Of a stretch of 64,000 nt of DNA, positions 34,187-42,865 are shown one piece after another. The position numbers were made by a program, and so were the translations under genes. Every line of letters begins with the position of its first letter. Position 1 is the stretch's first letter. Under the pieces are notes generated by a model. That model was given only the letters and a program-made list of their open reading frames with translations, made no database searches and had not been told where the DNA came from. The DNA comes from Streptomyces sp. CB01373 (GTDB lineage Bacteria > Actinomycetota > Actinomycetes > Streptomycetales > Streptomycetaceae), in assembly GCF_002803075.1 (NCBI RefSeq), contig NZ_NNBK01000020.1:62001-126000 (forward strand), read 5' to 3'.

Positions 34187-35719
34187 CTATCGGTCCCCGA
34201 AGATCGTGCGGTGCCAGTCCTTGCGGGCCACCGCCGTGTTGTCGAACATGACGTGCTTGATCTGCGTGTATTCCTCGAACGAGTACGAGGACATGTCCTT
34301 GCCGAAGCCGGACTGCTTATAACCGCCGTGCGGCATCTCGCTGATGATCGGAATGTGGTCGTTGACCCATACGCACCCCGCCTTGATCTCCCGCGTCGCG
34401 CGGTTGGCCCGGTAGACGTCCCGGCTCCACGCCGAGGCCGCCAGACCGTACGGAGTGTCGTTGGCCAGACGGATCCCCTCATCATCACTGTCGAACGGCA
34501 GTACGACCAGTACCGGACCGAAGATCTCCGACTGGACGATCTCGCTGTCCTGCGCCGCGTCCGCGACGAGAGTGGGGCGATAGTACGCCCCGGCCTCGAG
34601 GGCGCCCTGGGGAGCCTCACCGCCGGTGACCACGCGCGCGTAGGCACGCGCCCGGTCGACGAAACCGGCGACGCGGTCGCGCTGGACGTGCGAGATCAGC
34701 GGGCCGAGGTCGGTGCCGGCGGCGAACGGGTCGCCCAGCCGGACGGTCTCCATCAGGGCGGCCGTCCGCGCGACGAACTCCTCGTACAGGGGACGCTGCA
34801 CGTACGCGCGCGTGGCGGCCGTGCAGTCCTGCCCGGTGTTGATGAGCGCGCCCGCGACCGCTCCGTTGACGGCGGCCTCCAGGTCGGCGTCGTCGAAGAC
34901 CACGAAGGGCGCCTTGCCGCCGAGTTCCAGGTGCAGGCGCTTGACGGTCGCCGTGGCGATCTCGGCGACCCGCTTGCCGACGGCGGTGGAGCCGGTGAAG
35001 GACGTCATGGCCACGTCCGGGTGGCCGATCAGGTGCTCGCCCGCCACCCTGCCGGTGCCGGTGACGATGTTGATCACGCCGTCCGGGATTCCCGCGTCGG
35101 TGGCGGCCTGGGCGAACATCAGCGAGGTCAGCGGGGTCAGCTCGGCGGGCTTGAGCACGATGGTGTTGCCCGCGGCGACGGCCGGGAGGATCTTCCAGGC
35201 GGCCATCTGGAGCGGGTAGTTCCAGGGCGCGATGGAGCCGACGACACCGATGGGCTCACGGCGGACGTAGGACGTGTGGTCGCCGGAGAACTCGCCGGCC
35301 GCCTGACCCTGGAGGTGCCGGGCGGCGCCCGCGAAGAAGGCGGCGTTGTCGATCGTGCCCGGCACGTCGAACTCGCGGGTCAGCTTCAGCGGCTTGCCGC
35401 ACTGGAGGGACTCGGCGCGGGCGAAGTCCTCCGCCCGGTCGGCGAGCACGGCCGCGAAGCGGTGCAGCGCGTCCGAGCGGTCGCCGGGCGTGGCGCCCGC
35501 CCAGCCCGAGAACGCCTCGCGCGCGGCGGCCACCGCGGCGTCGACGTCCTCGGGACCGGCCAGCTCGTAGGTGAAGACCTCGTCGCCGGTGGCAGGGTCG
35601 ACGACCGCGTGGCTGCTGCCCGAGGTGCCCTTGGTCAGCCGGCCGGAGATGTACTGCGCGCCGTCCGCGAAGCGGTCCTGCGCCGGGAATCGGTCCGGGG
35701 TTGTGCCCGGGTTGTACAT
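34187..35719 (-). CDS. Gamma-aminobutyraldehyde dehydrogenase-like enzyme
   Basis: A 510-residue NAD-dependent aldehyde dehydrogenase with IAPWNYPLQMAAWKILPAVA, FTGSTAVGKRV, LELGGKAPFVVF (Glu base) and NTGQDCTAATRAYV (Cys nucleophile). The C-terminal MPHGGYKQSGFGKDMSSYSF is typical of YdcW/PuuC-type enzymes acting on aminobutyraldehydes. In this context it should oxidise the aldehyde from putrescine or gamma-glutamylputrescine to (gamma-glutamyl-)GABA. ATG 35719 has GGAGGAG about 7 nt upstream; an open extension to 35941 was rejected. It is paralogous to the dehydrogenase at 42866-44314. Confidence 0.9.
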   Translation of the reverse strand: MYNPGTTPDRFPAQDRFADGAQYISGRLTKGTSGSSHAVVDPATGDEVFTYELAGPEDVDAAVAAAREAFSGWAGATPGDRSDALHRFAAVLADRAEDFARAESLQCGKPLKLTREFDVPGTIDNAAFFAGAARHLQGQAAGEFSGDHTSYVRREPIGVVGSIAPWNYPLQMAAWKILPAVAAGNTIVLKPAELTPLTSLMFAQAATDAGIPDGVINIVTGTGRVAGEHLIGHPDVAMTSFTGSTAVGKRVAEIATATVKRLHLELGGKAPFVVFDDADLEAAVNGAVAGALINTGQDCTAATRAYVQRPLYEEFVARTAALMETVRLGDPFAAGTDLGPLISHVQRDRVAGFVDRARAYARVVTGGEAPQGALEAGAYYRPTLVADAAQDSEIVQSEIFGPVLVVLPFDSDDEGIRLANDTPYGLAASAWSRDVYRANRATREIKAGCVWVNDHIPIISEMPHGGYKQSGFGKDMSSYSFEEYTQIKHVMFDNTAVARKDWHRTIFGDR

Positions 35720-35930
35720 GTCGCTCTCCTCCGCCGTCGCTCCTCGGTCGCCGAGGGCGGGTGGCGTAGCTCCAGCTCGATTTGAGTGCCGATCCTGGCA
35801 GAGGCCAGGGGCCGCAACAAGGGATTCCGTTGTTGCCTTTTGGTTACGCGACGGAATCTGTCGACCAGGTGTCGAGTCGGCACGGAAAAGGCAGGACGGT
35901 GTGTCAGTGGTGCGTGCCACACTCGCGTGC

Positions 35931-36500
35931 ATGGGGAACATCGACTCCTGGCAGGCTCTGACCAGGGAAGTCAGCGCGGGAAGGCGCGTGCGCTACCTGC
36001 ACTTCTGGGGACATCGGCCGCACCCGGGCGGCCGGGTCGGACCGAGCTGTCTGAGTCAGTGGTGGCCGTCGCCGTTCACCGTGGACGCGGTGCCGTACGC
36101 GACCGCGGAGCACTGGATGATGGCCGGCAAGGCGCGGCTGTTCGGGGACGCGGAGGCGGAGCGGCGGGTGCTGGCCGCGCGGCATCCGGCCGAGGCCAAG
36201 AAGGAGGGGCGGCTCGTGCGCGGCTTCGACGAGCGTCTATGGGAGCGCGAGCGGTTCCGTATCGTGGTGGAGGGCAGCGTCCACAAGTTCGCCGCCCACC
36301 CCGCGCTGCGCGAGTTCCTGCTGGCCACGGGCGAGCGTGTCTTGGTGGAGGCCAGTCCGGTGGACCGGATATGGGGGATCGGACTGGCCGCCGGCGACGA
36401 GGCGGCGGCCGATCCGGAGCGCTGGCGCGGACCGAACCTGCTGGGCTTCGCCCTGATGGAGGCACGCGAGCGGCTGCGGGCCGGTACGCGGGCGAGCTGA
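35931..36500 (+). CDS. NADAR family protein (YbiA-like)
   Basis: A 189-residue cytoplasmic protein with the NADAR pattern: SQWWPSPFTVDAVPYATAEH, WMMAGKARLFGD, ARHPAEAKKEGR and WGIGL. Family members are N-glycosidases acting on ribosylated small molecules; some reverse ADP-ribosylation of guanine or remove toxic intermediates. ATG 35931 is used; the preceding frame is open but has no family features. It is divergent from the aldehyde dehydrogenase gene and followed immediately by a strong hairpin. Link to polyamine metabolism is not evident. Confidence 0.88.
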   Translation: MGNIDSWQALTREVSAGRRVRYLHFWGHRPHPGGRVGPSCLSQWWPSPFTVDAVPYATAEHWMMAGKARLFGDAEAERRVLAARHPAEAKKEGRLVRGFDERLWERERFRIVVEGSVHKFAAHPALREFLLATGERVLVEASPVDRIWGIGLAAGDEAAADPERWRGPNLLGFALMEARERLRAGTRAS

Positions 36501-36525
36501 CCGGCCCGCACGGAGTGCGGGCCGG
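36501..36525 (+). terminator. Terminator directly after the NADAR gene
   Basis: CCGGCCCGCAC and GTGCGGGCCGG form a perfect 11-bp stem around GGA, starting at the first base after the stop codon. Confidence 0.8.
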
Positions 36526-36676
36526 GCTCGTGGCGACGTACGCGCCGGTCTGGTGGCGCGTGGGCCAGTTTGGCGGCGGCGTACGGACCAGTCCGGCAGC
36601 ACGCGGGCCAGTCCGGCGGCCGCGTGCGGCCGGTCGGCAGCGGCGGGCGGGCCGGGGTGACATCGGCCTGCACCTA

Positions 36677-36851
36677 GGGCGTGTTTCGAAAGTGGCGTCG
36701 TTCGCCCGGAGGGCGGGCCCCGCGGCGTCTGGTGCGTGCGATCGCAAGGCGGAGGGTCGCCCTCGTACTGGATGTACGTGGGCGATCCCGACAACGCAGC
36801 GAGCGTGCGTGCCAGGCGTCGCGGGGCAGACGGCACTTTCGAAACACGCCC
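36677..36851. mobile_element. 175-bp palindromic MITE-like element
   Basis: The element begins GGGCGTGTTTCGAAAGTG and ends with its complement CACTTTCGAAACACGCCC. Complementarity continues inward in patches (GCGTCTGG/CCAGGCGTC, TGCGTGCGATCGC region with GCGTGCGTGCC), so the entire unit can fold as one long imperfect hairpin. It has no coding capacity, sits between two genes, and matches the terminal-inverted-repeat layout of non-autonomous elements mobilised by a transposase in trans. A clear target duplication was not identified. Confidence 0.75.
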
Positions 36852-36869
36852 AGTGCGGGCCGACGCCGG

Positions 36870-37553
36870 TCAGCGGTCGGTCAGAACGGTCACGGTCGGC
36901 TGGGGGACGCGGGCGCCCTCGTCGTAGGAGCTGTCCGAGACCTCGACGTTGTTGACATAGACGACGCCGAGGATCACCAGGGCGATCGTGGCGAGGCCGA
37001 GGACGATGCCGATGATTCCCGTGATCAGGCCGGCCTGGGCCTGGCCGCGGTTGTTGGCCTCGCCGCGATCGGCCTTCCGGCGGCCCTTGACGCCGAAGAC
37101 CACGGCGAGGACACCGAGCACCACGCTGAAGATGCCGTAGACGCAGAACATCACGCAGGACAGGATGCCGAGCACCATGGCGGCGGTGCCCATCCCGTTC
37201 TGCGCGGGCATCGGCATGCCGGGCCAGCCCTGGCCCGCTGCCGGATAGGCGGGGTAGCCGTACCCGCCCGGGACCGGGCCGGTGGGCACGCCCGGACCGG
37301 TGGGCGCGACGGGCGGCGGCGGTACGGAGCCCGCGGTGGGGGCGCCGAAGCCGGGCGGCGGGAAGCCGGCCCCCGGCGCCGAGATCATCGTCTCCTGGTC
37401 GTGCACGGAGGGCGGGGGGAAGCCGGACGGCTGCTCCGGCCCGAAAGGCTGGGCCGGGGCCGACGGGTTCTTCTCCAGAGAGGGTCCGTTACCGGGCGGC
37501 GCCCATGGATCCTCGGCTCCCGCGCCACCGCCGGCCTGCGTTCCGTCCGTCAT
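36870..37553 (-). CDS. DUF4190 membrane protein with Pro-rich cytoplasmic tail
   Basis: A 227-residue protein. Residues 1-120 are low-complexity and rich in Pro, Gly and Ala (PGAGFPPPGFG, GGYGYPAYPAAGQGWPG). Two helices follow: TAAMVLGILSCVMFCVYGIF...VVLGVLAVVFGVKG, and GLITGIIGIVLGLATIALVI. Together they are the DUF4190 pattern. The short C-terminus is polar. Function is unknown; such proteins are common in actinobacterial envelopes. It converges on the MITE-like element, with 18 bp between the element and the stop codon. Confidence 0.85.
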   Translation of the reverse strand: MTDGTQAGGGAGAEDPWAPPGNGPSLEKNPSAPAQPFGPEQPSGFPPPSVHDQETMISAPGAGFPPPGFGAPTAGSVPPPPVAPTGPGVPTGPVPGGYGYPAYPAAGQGWPGMPMPAQNGMGTAAMVLGILSCVMFCVYGIFSVVLGVLAVVFGVKGRRKADRGEANNRGQAQAGLITGIIGIVLGLATIALVILGVVYVNNVEVSDSSYDEGARVPQPTVTVLTDR

Positions 37554-37764
37554 GTCCTCGTCTCCCCCTCGATCGATCGCCCCGCCATGCTAAGGCCTGG
37601 CCGGCGCGGGCGGACCGCCGGGCACCGGGCGGCTCCGCCCTCCGCTCCGGGAGGCGGCCCGGGGGCGGCGGCGAGGCATGCGCCTACGATGACGGTGCTC
37701 ACCGATCAGCCGATCACCCGCGCCGCGCCCCAGGGCCCGCGGCGCCCTTCCCGGGAGGGAACCC

Positions 37765-38850
37765 TTGACCGACCAGTACGCACCCCGTGACCCGCACACG
37801 CTGCTCGACCCGCAGGCGCCGCGTGACCGGCAGGCCTTCATCGCCGGACTGCCCAAGGCCGAACTGCACGTGCACCACGTCGGCTCCGCCTCCCCCCGGA
37901 TCGTCTCCGAGCTGGCCGCCCGCCACCCCGACTCCAAGGTGCCCACCGACCCCGAGGCCCTGACCGACTACTTCACCTTCACGGACTTCGCCCACTTCAT
38001 CGAGGTGTACCTGTCCGTCGTGGACCTGATCCGCACCCCGGAGGACGTCCGGCTGCTGACCTACGAGGTGGCCCGCGACCTGGCCCGGCAGCAGGTCCGC
38101 TACGCGGAGCTCACCATCACGCCGTTCTCCTCCACCCGGCGGGGCATCGACGAGCGCGCCTTCATGGACGCGATCGAGGACGCCCGCAAGGCGGCGGAGT
38201 CAGAGTTCGGGACCGTGCTGCGCTGGTGCTTCGACATCCCCGGCGAGGCCGGACTGGAGTCGGCCGAGGAGACCGCCCGCCTCGCCACCGACGACCGGCT
38301 GCGCCCGGAGGGCCTGGTCTCGTTCGGGCTCGGCGGGCCCGAGATCGGAGTACCGCGGCCCCAGTTCAAGCCCTACTTCGACCGGGCGATCGCCGCCGGG
38401 CTGCGCTCCGTTCCGCACGCCGGCGAGACCACCGGGCCCCAGACGGTGTGGGACGCGCTGACCGAGCTGCGTGCCGAGCGCATCGGCCACGGCACCAGCT
38501 CCGCCCAGGACCCGAAGCTGCTCGCCCACCTCGCCGAGCACCGCATCCCGCTGGAGGTCTGCCCGACCTCCAACATCGCCACCCGGGCGGTGCGCACCAT
38601 CGAGGAGCACCCCATCAAGGAGTTCGCCCGCGCCGGGGTCCTCGTCACGGTCAACTCCGACGACCCGCCGATGTTCGGCACGGACCTCAACAACGAGTAC
38701 GCCGTGGCCGGCCGGCTGCTCGACCTCGACGAGCGGGGTCTGGCCGAGCTGGCCAAGAACGCGGTGCACGCCTCCTTCATGGACGCGACCGGCAAGGCAC
38801 GCGTCGTGGAGGAGATCGACGCCTACACCGCACGGTGGCTCGCGCCCTGA
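37765..38850 (+). CDS. Adenosine deaminase family enzyme, possibly 6-aminodeoxyfutalosine deaminase
   Basis: A 361-residue metal-dependent deaminase. The zinc ligands lie in HVHHVG (His35, His37), PHAGETTG (His plus catalytic Glu), IGHGTSS and NSDDPPMFGT. Canonical adenosine deaminases read HLHLEG at the first site; the HVHHVG variant marks a distinct cog1816 subgroup. I recall that a Streptomyces avermitilis member of cog1816 deaminates 6-aminodeoxyfutalosine in the futalosine menaquinone pathway, which is an attractive assignment. The start is TTG 37765 with GGGAGGGA upstream. It overlaps no neighbour and is followed 20 nt later by a GDPD gene. Confidence 0.85.
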   Translation: MTDQYAPRDPHTLLDPQAPRDRQAFIAGLPKAELHVHHVGSASPRIVSELAARHPDSKVPTDPEALTDYFTFTDFAHFIEVYLSVVDLIRTPEDVRLLTYEVARDLARQQVRYAELTITPFSSTRRGIDERAFMDAIEDARKAAESEFGTVLRWCFDIPGEAGLESAEETARLATDDRLRPEGLVSFGLGGPEIGVPRPQFKPYFDRAIAAGLRSVPHAGETTGPQTVWDALTELRAERIGHGTSSAQDPKLLAHLAEHRIPLEVCPTSNIATRAVRTIEEHPIKEFARAGVLVTVNSDDPPMFGTDLNNEYAVAGRLLDLDERGLAELAKNAVHASFMDATGKARVVEEIDAYTARWLAP

Positions 38851-38870
38851 GCGGGACCCGGCGGGACACA

Positions 38871-39578
38871 ATGGGGCACATGCAGACCGTGACCGCCGTG
38901 GCACACCGCGGCGACCCCTACCGCTTCCGCGAGAACACCGTCGGCTCGCTGCGCTCCGCGTTCGACCAGGGCGCGGACGCGGTCGAGATCGACGTACGGC
39001 TGACCGGGGACGGTGTTCCGGTGCTGCTCCACGACGAGTCGCTGAAGCGGCTGTGGGACCATGACCGGCCGCTGCACGCGCTGTCCGCGGCGGAGGTGCG
39101 CGACGTGACGGACGGTCTGGTGCCCACGCTGGAGGACGCGCTCACCGCGACGGGCGACGGCCGGGTGATGATCGACCTGCCGGGCCCGGCCCGCCCGCGG
39201 GCGGTGCGGCGGATCGTCGACGTGGTCGAGGCGTGCGGGGCCCGGGACCGCGTGTACTACTGCGCGGGCGCCGAGGCCATGCTCGCGGTGCGCGCCGCCG
39301 ACCCGGCCGCCGAGATCGCGCTGACCTGGACGACCCTCGCGCCGCCGCGGGCCGGGCTGCTGGACGCGGTGCGGCCCCGGTGGCTGAACTACCGCTTCAC
39401 GCTGGTGGACCGGGACCTCGCCACCCGCGTCCACCGAGACGGCTACCTGCTGTCCGTCTGGACCCCCGACACCCGCCGCTCCCTGCGCCGTCTGCTCGAC
39501 CTGGGCGTCGACTCGATCACGACCAATCGCGTCGATCTGCTGCACACCCTGCGCACCGGGCAAACGGCGGCACCGTAG
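38871..39578 (+). CDS. Glycerophosphodiester phosphodiesterase family protein
   Basis: A 235-residue GDPD-type TIM barrel. Conserved catalytic motifs are AHRGDPYRFRENTV (HR), GADAVEIDVRLTGDGVPVLL and LHDESL (metal ligands and catalytic His). GDPD enzymes cleave glycerophosphodiesters to glycerol 3-phosphate and an alcohol. No signal peptide is present, so it acts in the cytoplasm. ATG 38871 has GGGA 4 nt upstream; ATG 38880 is an alternative. It is in the same direction as the deaminase gene and probably cotranscribed. Confidence 0.9.
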   Translation: MGHMQTVTAVAHRGDPYRFRENTVGSLRSAFDQGADAVEIDVRLTGDGVPVLLHDESLKRLWDHDRPLHALSAAEVRDVTDGLVPTLEDALTATGDGRVMIDLPGPARPRAVRRIVDVVEACGARDRVYYCAGAEAMLAVRAADPAAEIALTWTTLAPPRAGLLDAVRPRWLNYRFTLVDRDLATRVHRDGYLLSVWTPDTRRSLRRLLDLGVDSITTNRVDLLHTLRTGQTAAP

Positions 39579-39726
39579 GGGCCGGCCCCCACAACACCCC
39601 GAGACGGCCCGGAACTTGCTCCGGGTCACCTCGGGGGCGGTTGCCCTCCCCGGCGACGATCCACAGACCGCCGCATGCCTGAAGGATGTTCGGCACCAGC
39701 CCACCGAACACCCTCCGGGAGCACCG

Positions 39727-40929
39727 ATGCACTCACGCGCAACGGCCCTGACGGCCGCCTCCGTCGCCCTCGCCCTGGTCACCGCACCGATCGCCGCCGC
39801 ACCGGCCCTGGCCGCACCCGCCCCCGCCGAACCCGCACCGGCTGCCTGCCACGTCCTCTCCGGCCGGGACTCCCCCGCCGCCGGCCGCGCCCCGGCCGGC
39901 CCGGACGCCGAAGCGCTGCGTGCCGCCATCGCCGCGCTGCCCGACGCGGACGCCACGGCCGCCCTGGTCCGCGTCGGCGGCACCGGCGGCACCTGGCGCG
40001 GCAGTGCGGGCGTGCACGATCTGCGCGGCGGCCGGCCGGCCGACCCGGACGCCCGGTTCCGGGCCGGTTCGACGACGAAGGTGGTGACGGCGGCAGTCGT
40101 ACTGCGGCTCGCCGCACAGGGCAGGGTCGACCTGGACGCGCCGGTCCAGCGGTATCTTCCGGGCCTGCTCACCAGGGACTTCCAGCCCATCGCCGTACGG
40201 CAGCTGCTCAACCACACCAGTGGCATCCAGGCCGGTGACGGCTTCGGGGACGACTTCGAGGAGCAGTACGCGCACCGCTTCGACACACTGACGCCACGCC
40301 AGGTGGTGGCGTCGGCGGCGGCCAAGGGGCCGGAGTTCGGGCCTGGCTGCCGGCAGGACTACCTGAACATCAACTACACGATCCTCGGCCTGCTCATCGA
40401 GAAGGTGACGGGTCACTCGTACGCCTCCGAGGCCACGCGGCTCGTCCTGCGCCCCGCGGGTATGCGGGACACCTACTTCCCCGGCACCGACCCGCGGATC
40501 CGCGGCCCGCACAATCACGGCTACCAGGCGGTGCGCGGGGCCGACGGCACGACACGCTTCGTCGACGTCACCGACTGGAACCAGGCGGACCGCTGGGCGG
40601 CCGGTGACATGATCTCCACGACCGCCGACCTGGAACGGCTCCTGCACTCGCTGTTCCGCGGCCGTATCGTGCCGGGGCCGCAGCTGCGGGAGATGTTCAC
40701 GGTCCCGGCGGGCATCGAGGGCGCCACCTACAGCGCGGGCCTCCAGCGCTTCGAGTACGACGGCCGGGTGTACTGGATCAAGAGCGGCGCACGGTACGGC
40801 TACAGCGCCGTGCTCGGCGCGACCCGCGATCTGAGCCGCACCCTCGTCTACTCGGTCAACTCCACCGACGCCAAGGGCGAGTCCATGAACCCGGTGGCCG
40901 AACGCATCGCGCTGGCGGCACTCAGGTAG
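39727..40929 (+). CDS. Secreted serine hydrolase of the beta-lactamase/D-Ala-D-Ala carboxypeptidase (class C) family
   Basis: A 400-residue exported protein. The signal peptide (1-34) ends APALAA. The penicillin-binding motifs are GSTTK with Ser115 and Lys118, YLN in QDYLNINY, and KSG near the C-terminus (IKSGARYGYS). LLNHTSGI is typical of the serine-hydrolase group. Activity could be DD-peptidase, esterase or beta-lactamase; the motifs do not separate them. GGGAG precedes ATG 39727. The 147-bp upstream spacer holds only the palindrome GGGGCCGGCCCC after the GDPD gene. The 3' end overlaps the convergent HXXEE gene by 8 bp. Confidence 0.88.
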   Translation: MHSRATALTAASVALALVTAPIAAAPALAAPAPAEPAPAACHVLSGRDSPAAGRAPAGPDAEALRAAIAALPDADATAALVRVGGTGGTWRGSAGVHDLRGGRPADPDARFRAGSTTKVVTAAVVLRLAAQGRVDLDAPVQRYLPGLLTRDFQPIAVRQLLNHTSGIQAGDGFGDDFEEQYAHRFDTLTPRQVVASAAAKGPEFGPGCRQDYLNINYTILGLLIEKVTGHSYASEATRLVLRPAGMRDTYFPGTDPRIRGPHNHGYQAVRGADGTTRFVDVTDWNQADRWAAGDMISTTADLERLLHSLFRGRIVPGPQLREMFTVPAGIEGATYSAGLQRFEYDGRVYWIKSGARYGYSAVLGATRDLSRTLVYSVNSTDAKGESMNPVAERIALAALR

Positions 40930-41473
40930 CGGATCGTCCGCCCAGCAGCCGGTGGGCCGCCGCGTGCGAGGCCAGCGCGGCCCCGCCCGCGAGGGCCAGG
41001 CCGAGGGCCAGGTCCCGGGGGCGCGTGGGGCGCAGGACACCGGCGCGGCGCAGGCGGGCGCGGGCCCAGAGGGTGAAGGGGACGACCACGACGGGCGAGG
41101 TCGCGGAGCCCGGGGTGTGACCGCGCACCGCCGCGGCCTGGGCCAGGTGGACCAGGCCGTGCAGCCCGAAGGCGTTCAGCGTCGTCTGGTACACGGCGGA
41201 ACGCCCGCCGGTCGCCCGGCCCGCGGCGGACGCGGCGGCGACGAGCGTGCCCACCAGCCCCACGGCCACCGCGAATTCCCGTGTGTCCACGGATTCGAGC
41301 CGTCGCCACACCGCCTCCGGCACCTGGGGGAACCGCTCCCGCAACACCGGTACATGGCGTCGCAACGACCGCCGCACGGTGGCCAACTCCTCCGCGTCGT
41401 GCAGGGCCCAGGCCGCCAGCAGCCCGAACGTGACGGTGGAGCCCACCTGTTGGTCGCTCGGCGTGTGTGTCAC
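40922..41473 (-). CDS. HXXEE domain membrane protein
   Basis: A 183-residue integral membrane protein with about four hydrophobic segments. The family signature HDAEE lies near residue 25 (ALHDAEELATV), and GLHGLVHLAQA in the third helix is also typical. Function is unknown in the family. The stop is 8 bp inside the end of the convergent serine-hydrolase gene. It starts 13 nt after the stop of the upstream binding-protein gene in the same direction, so the two may be cotranscribed. Confidence 0.82.
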   Translation of the reverse strand: MTHTPSDQQVGSTVTFGLLAAWALHDAEELATVRRSLRRHVPVLRERFPQVPEAVWRRLESVDTREFAVAVGLVGTLVAAASAAGRATGGRSAVYQTTLNAFGLHGLVHLAQAAAVRGHTPGSATSPVVVVPFTLWARARLRRAGVLRPTRPRDLALGLALAGGAALASHAAAHRLLGGRSAT

Positions 41474-41486
41474 GCAGGTGAGTCTG

Positions 41487-42677
41487 CTATAGACCCACGA
41501 TGGCGTTCCAGCGCTTGGCGAAGTCCACGCGTTCCTCGGAGGACATGTCGCGGGCGATGGCGAGGCGCTTGCGCATGGTCGCGTCGGGGAAGATCAGCGG
41601 GTTCTCGGCGAGTTCGGCGGTGTCCTTGTCCTTGGAGTCGGCGAGCACGCCCTGGGCGGCCGGAACGGGGCAGACGTAGTTGACCCAGGTGGCGAGTTCC
41701 GCGGCCACCTCGGGGTCGTAGTAGTAGTCGATCAGGCGTTCCGCGTTGGCCATGTGGCCGGCCCGGTTGGGGATCATCCAGGAGTCCGACCACAGTTCGG
41801 CGCCCTCCTCGGGCACGACGAAGCGGATGTCGGGGTTGTCGGCCTGGAGCTGGATCACGTCGCCCGAGTAGGCCTGGCAGGCCAGGACGTCCCCGCTGAC
41901 CAGGTCCTTGGTGTAGTCGTTGCCGGTGAAGCGGCGGATCTGGCCCTTGTGGACCTGCCGCTCCACCTGGTCGCAGACCTTGTCGAAGTCGCGGGTCCTC
42001 CACTTGGTGATGTCCACGCCGTTGGCCTGCATCAGCAGGGCGAACGCCTCGTCCAGGCCGGACAGCAGGGTGACGCGGCCCTTGAGGTCGCTCGCCCACA
42101 GGTCGGAGACCTGGCGGATCTCGCGGCCGAGCTTGCGGCGGTTGTAGGCGATGCCGGTGATGCCCGACTGGTACGGCATCGTGAACTTGCGTCCCGGGTC
42201 GAAGGCGGGGTCGCGCAGCAGCGGGTCGAGGTACTTGGCCACCTGCGGCTGACGGGCACGGTCCATCTCCTGCACCCAGCCCAGCCGGACGAACCGCGCG
42301 CACAGCCAGTCGCTGATCACGACGAGATCGCGGCCCGGGTCCTGATGGTTCATCAGCGACGGGCTGATCTTGCCGAAGAACTCGTCGTTGTCGTTGATCT
42401 CCTCGACGTAGTCGACGGCGATGCCCGTGCGCTTCTCGAAGGCCTCCAGCGTGGGCCGCCTGTTCGGGTGCTTGTCGTCGGTGTCGATGTAGAGCGGCCA
42501 GTTCGCCCAGATCAGCCGGTGATCGGTGGCGGAGGCGTCCGGGATGGCGCGGTCACCGGGCTGGACGTAGGCGGCGGGTACCCCGCAGCCGGCGAGCGCA
42601 CCGAGCGCGGCCGTGCCGCCCAGGGCGCGCAGCAGGGACCGGCGGGAGAGCGGGGGCGTCTTCGGAGTCTTGGGCAC
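41487..42677 (-). CDS. Second PotD-like polyamine-binding lipoprotein (orphan)
   Basis: A 396-residue lipoprotein. SRRSLLR (twin Arg 12-13) and the lipobox LAGC with Cys31 indicate Tat export and anchoring. The mature domain opens LIWANWPLYIDTDDKHPNRR and contains EEINDNDEFFGKI and DLVVISDWLCARFV, closely parallel to the PotD at 32889-34136. No permease or ATPase gene accompanies it, so it may feed the potABC channel 10 kb away or act as a sensor. GTG 42677 lacks a strong ribosome-binding site. It lies downstream of the second aminobutyraldehyde dehydrogenase gene. Confidence 0.9.
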   Translation of the reverse strand: MPKTPKTPPLSRRSLLRALGGTAALGALAGCGVPAAYVQPGDRAIPDASATDHRLIWANWPLYIDTDDKHPNRRPTLEAFEKRTGIAVDYVEEINDNDEFFGKISPSLMNHQDPGRDLVVISDWLCARFVRLGWVQEMDRARQPQVAKYLDPLLRDPAFDPGRKFTMPYQSGITGIAYNRRKLGREIRQVSDLWASDLKGRVTLLSGLDEAFALLMQANGVDITKWRTRDFDKVCDQVERQVHKGQIRRFTGNDYTKDLVSGDVLACQAYSGDVIQLQADNPDIRFVVPEEGAELWSDSWMIPNRAGHMANAERLIDYYYDPEVAAELATWVNYVCPVPAAQGVLADSKDKDTAELAENPLIFPDATMRKRLAIARDMSSEERVDFAKRWNAIVGL

Positions 42678-42801
42678 CGACCAAGGATGCCGTCCGTGTC
42701 CGTGGCCGGACAATCGACGCAGCGTCGAGCACGCCGGGAGGGATCCGACACCTTGTCGATCAACGCCCGGCCGCACCCCGGGCTTCCTGCCCCGGACACA
42801 C

Positions 42802-42839
42802 CGCGGCCCCGGACGGTCCGTCCTCCGTCCGGGGCCGCG
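42802..42839 (-). terminator. Terminator downstream of the aldehyde dehydrogenase at 42866-44314
   Basis: Perfect 15-bp arms at 42802-42816 and 42825-42839 with an 8-nt loop, 27 nt after the stop codon on the minus strand. Confidence 0.85.
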
Positions 42840-42865
42840 AGCGGGCGAACCGCCCGGTCAGCGTG

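Noticed and set aside
36677..36851. Small structured ncRNA or terminator
   Set aside because: Length, perfect terminal inverted repeats and complete palindromic plan fit a MITE better; the NADAR gene already has its own hairpin at 36501-36525.
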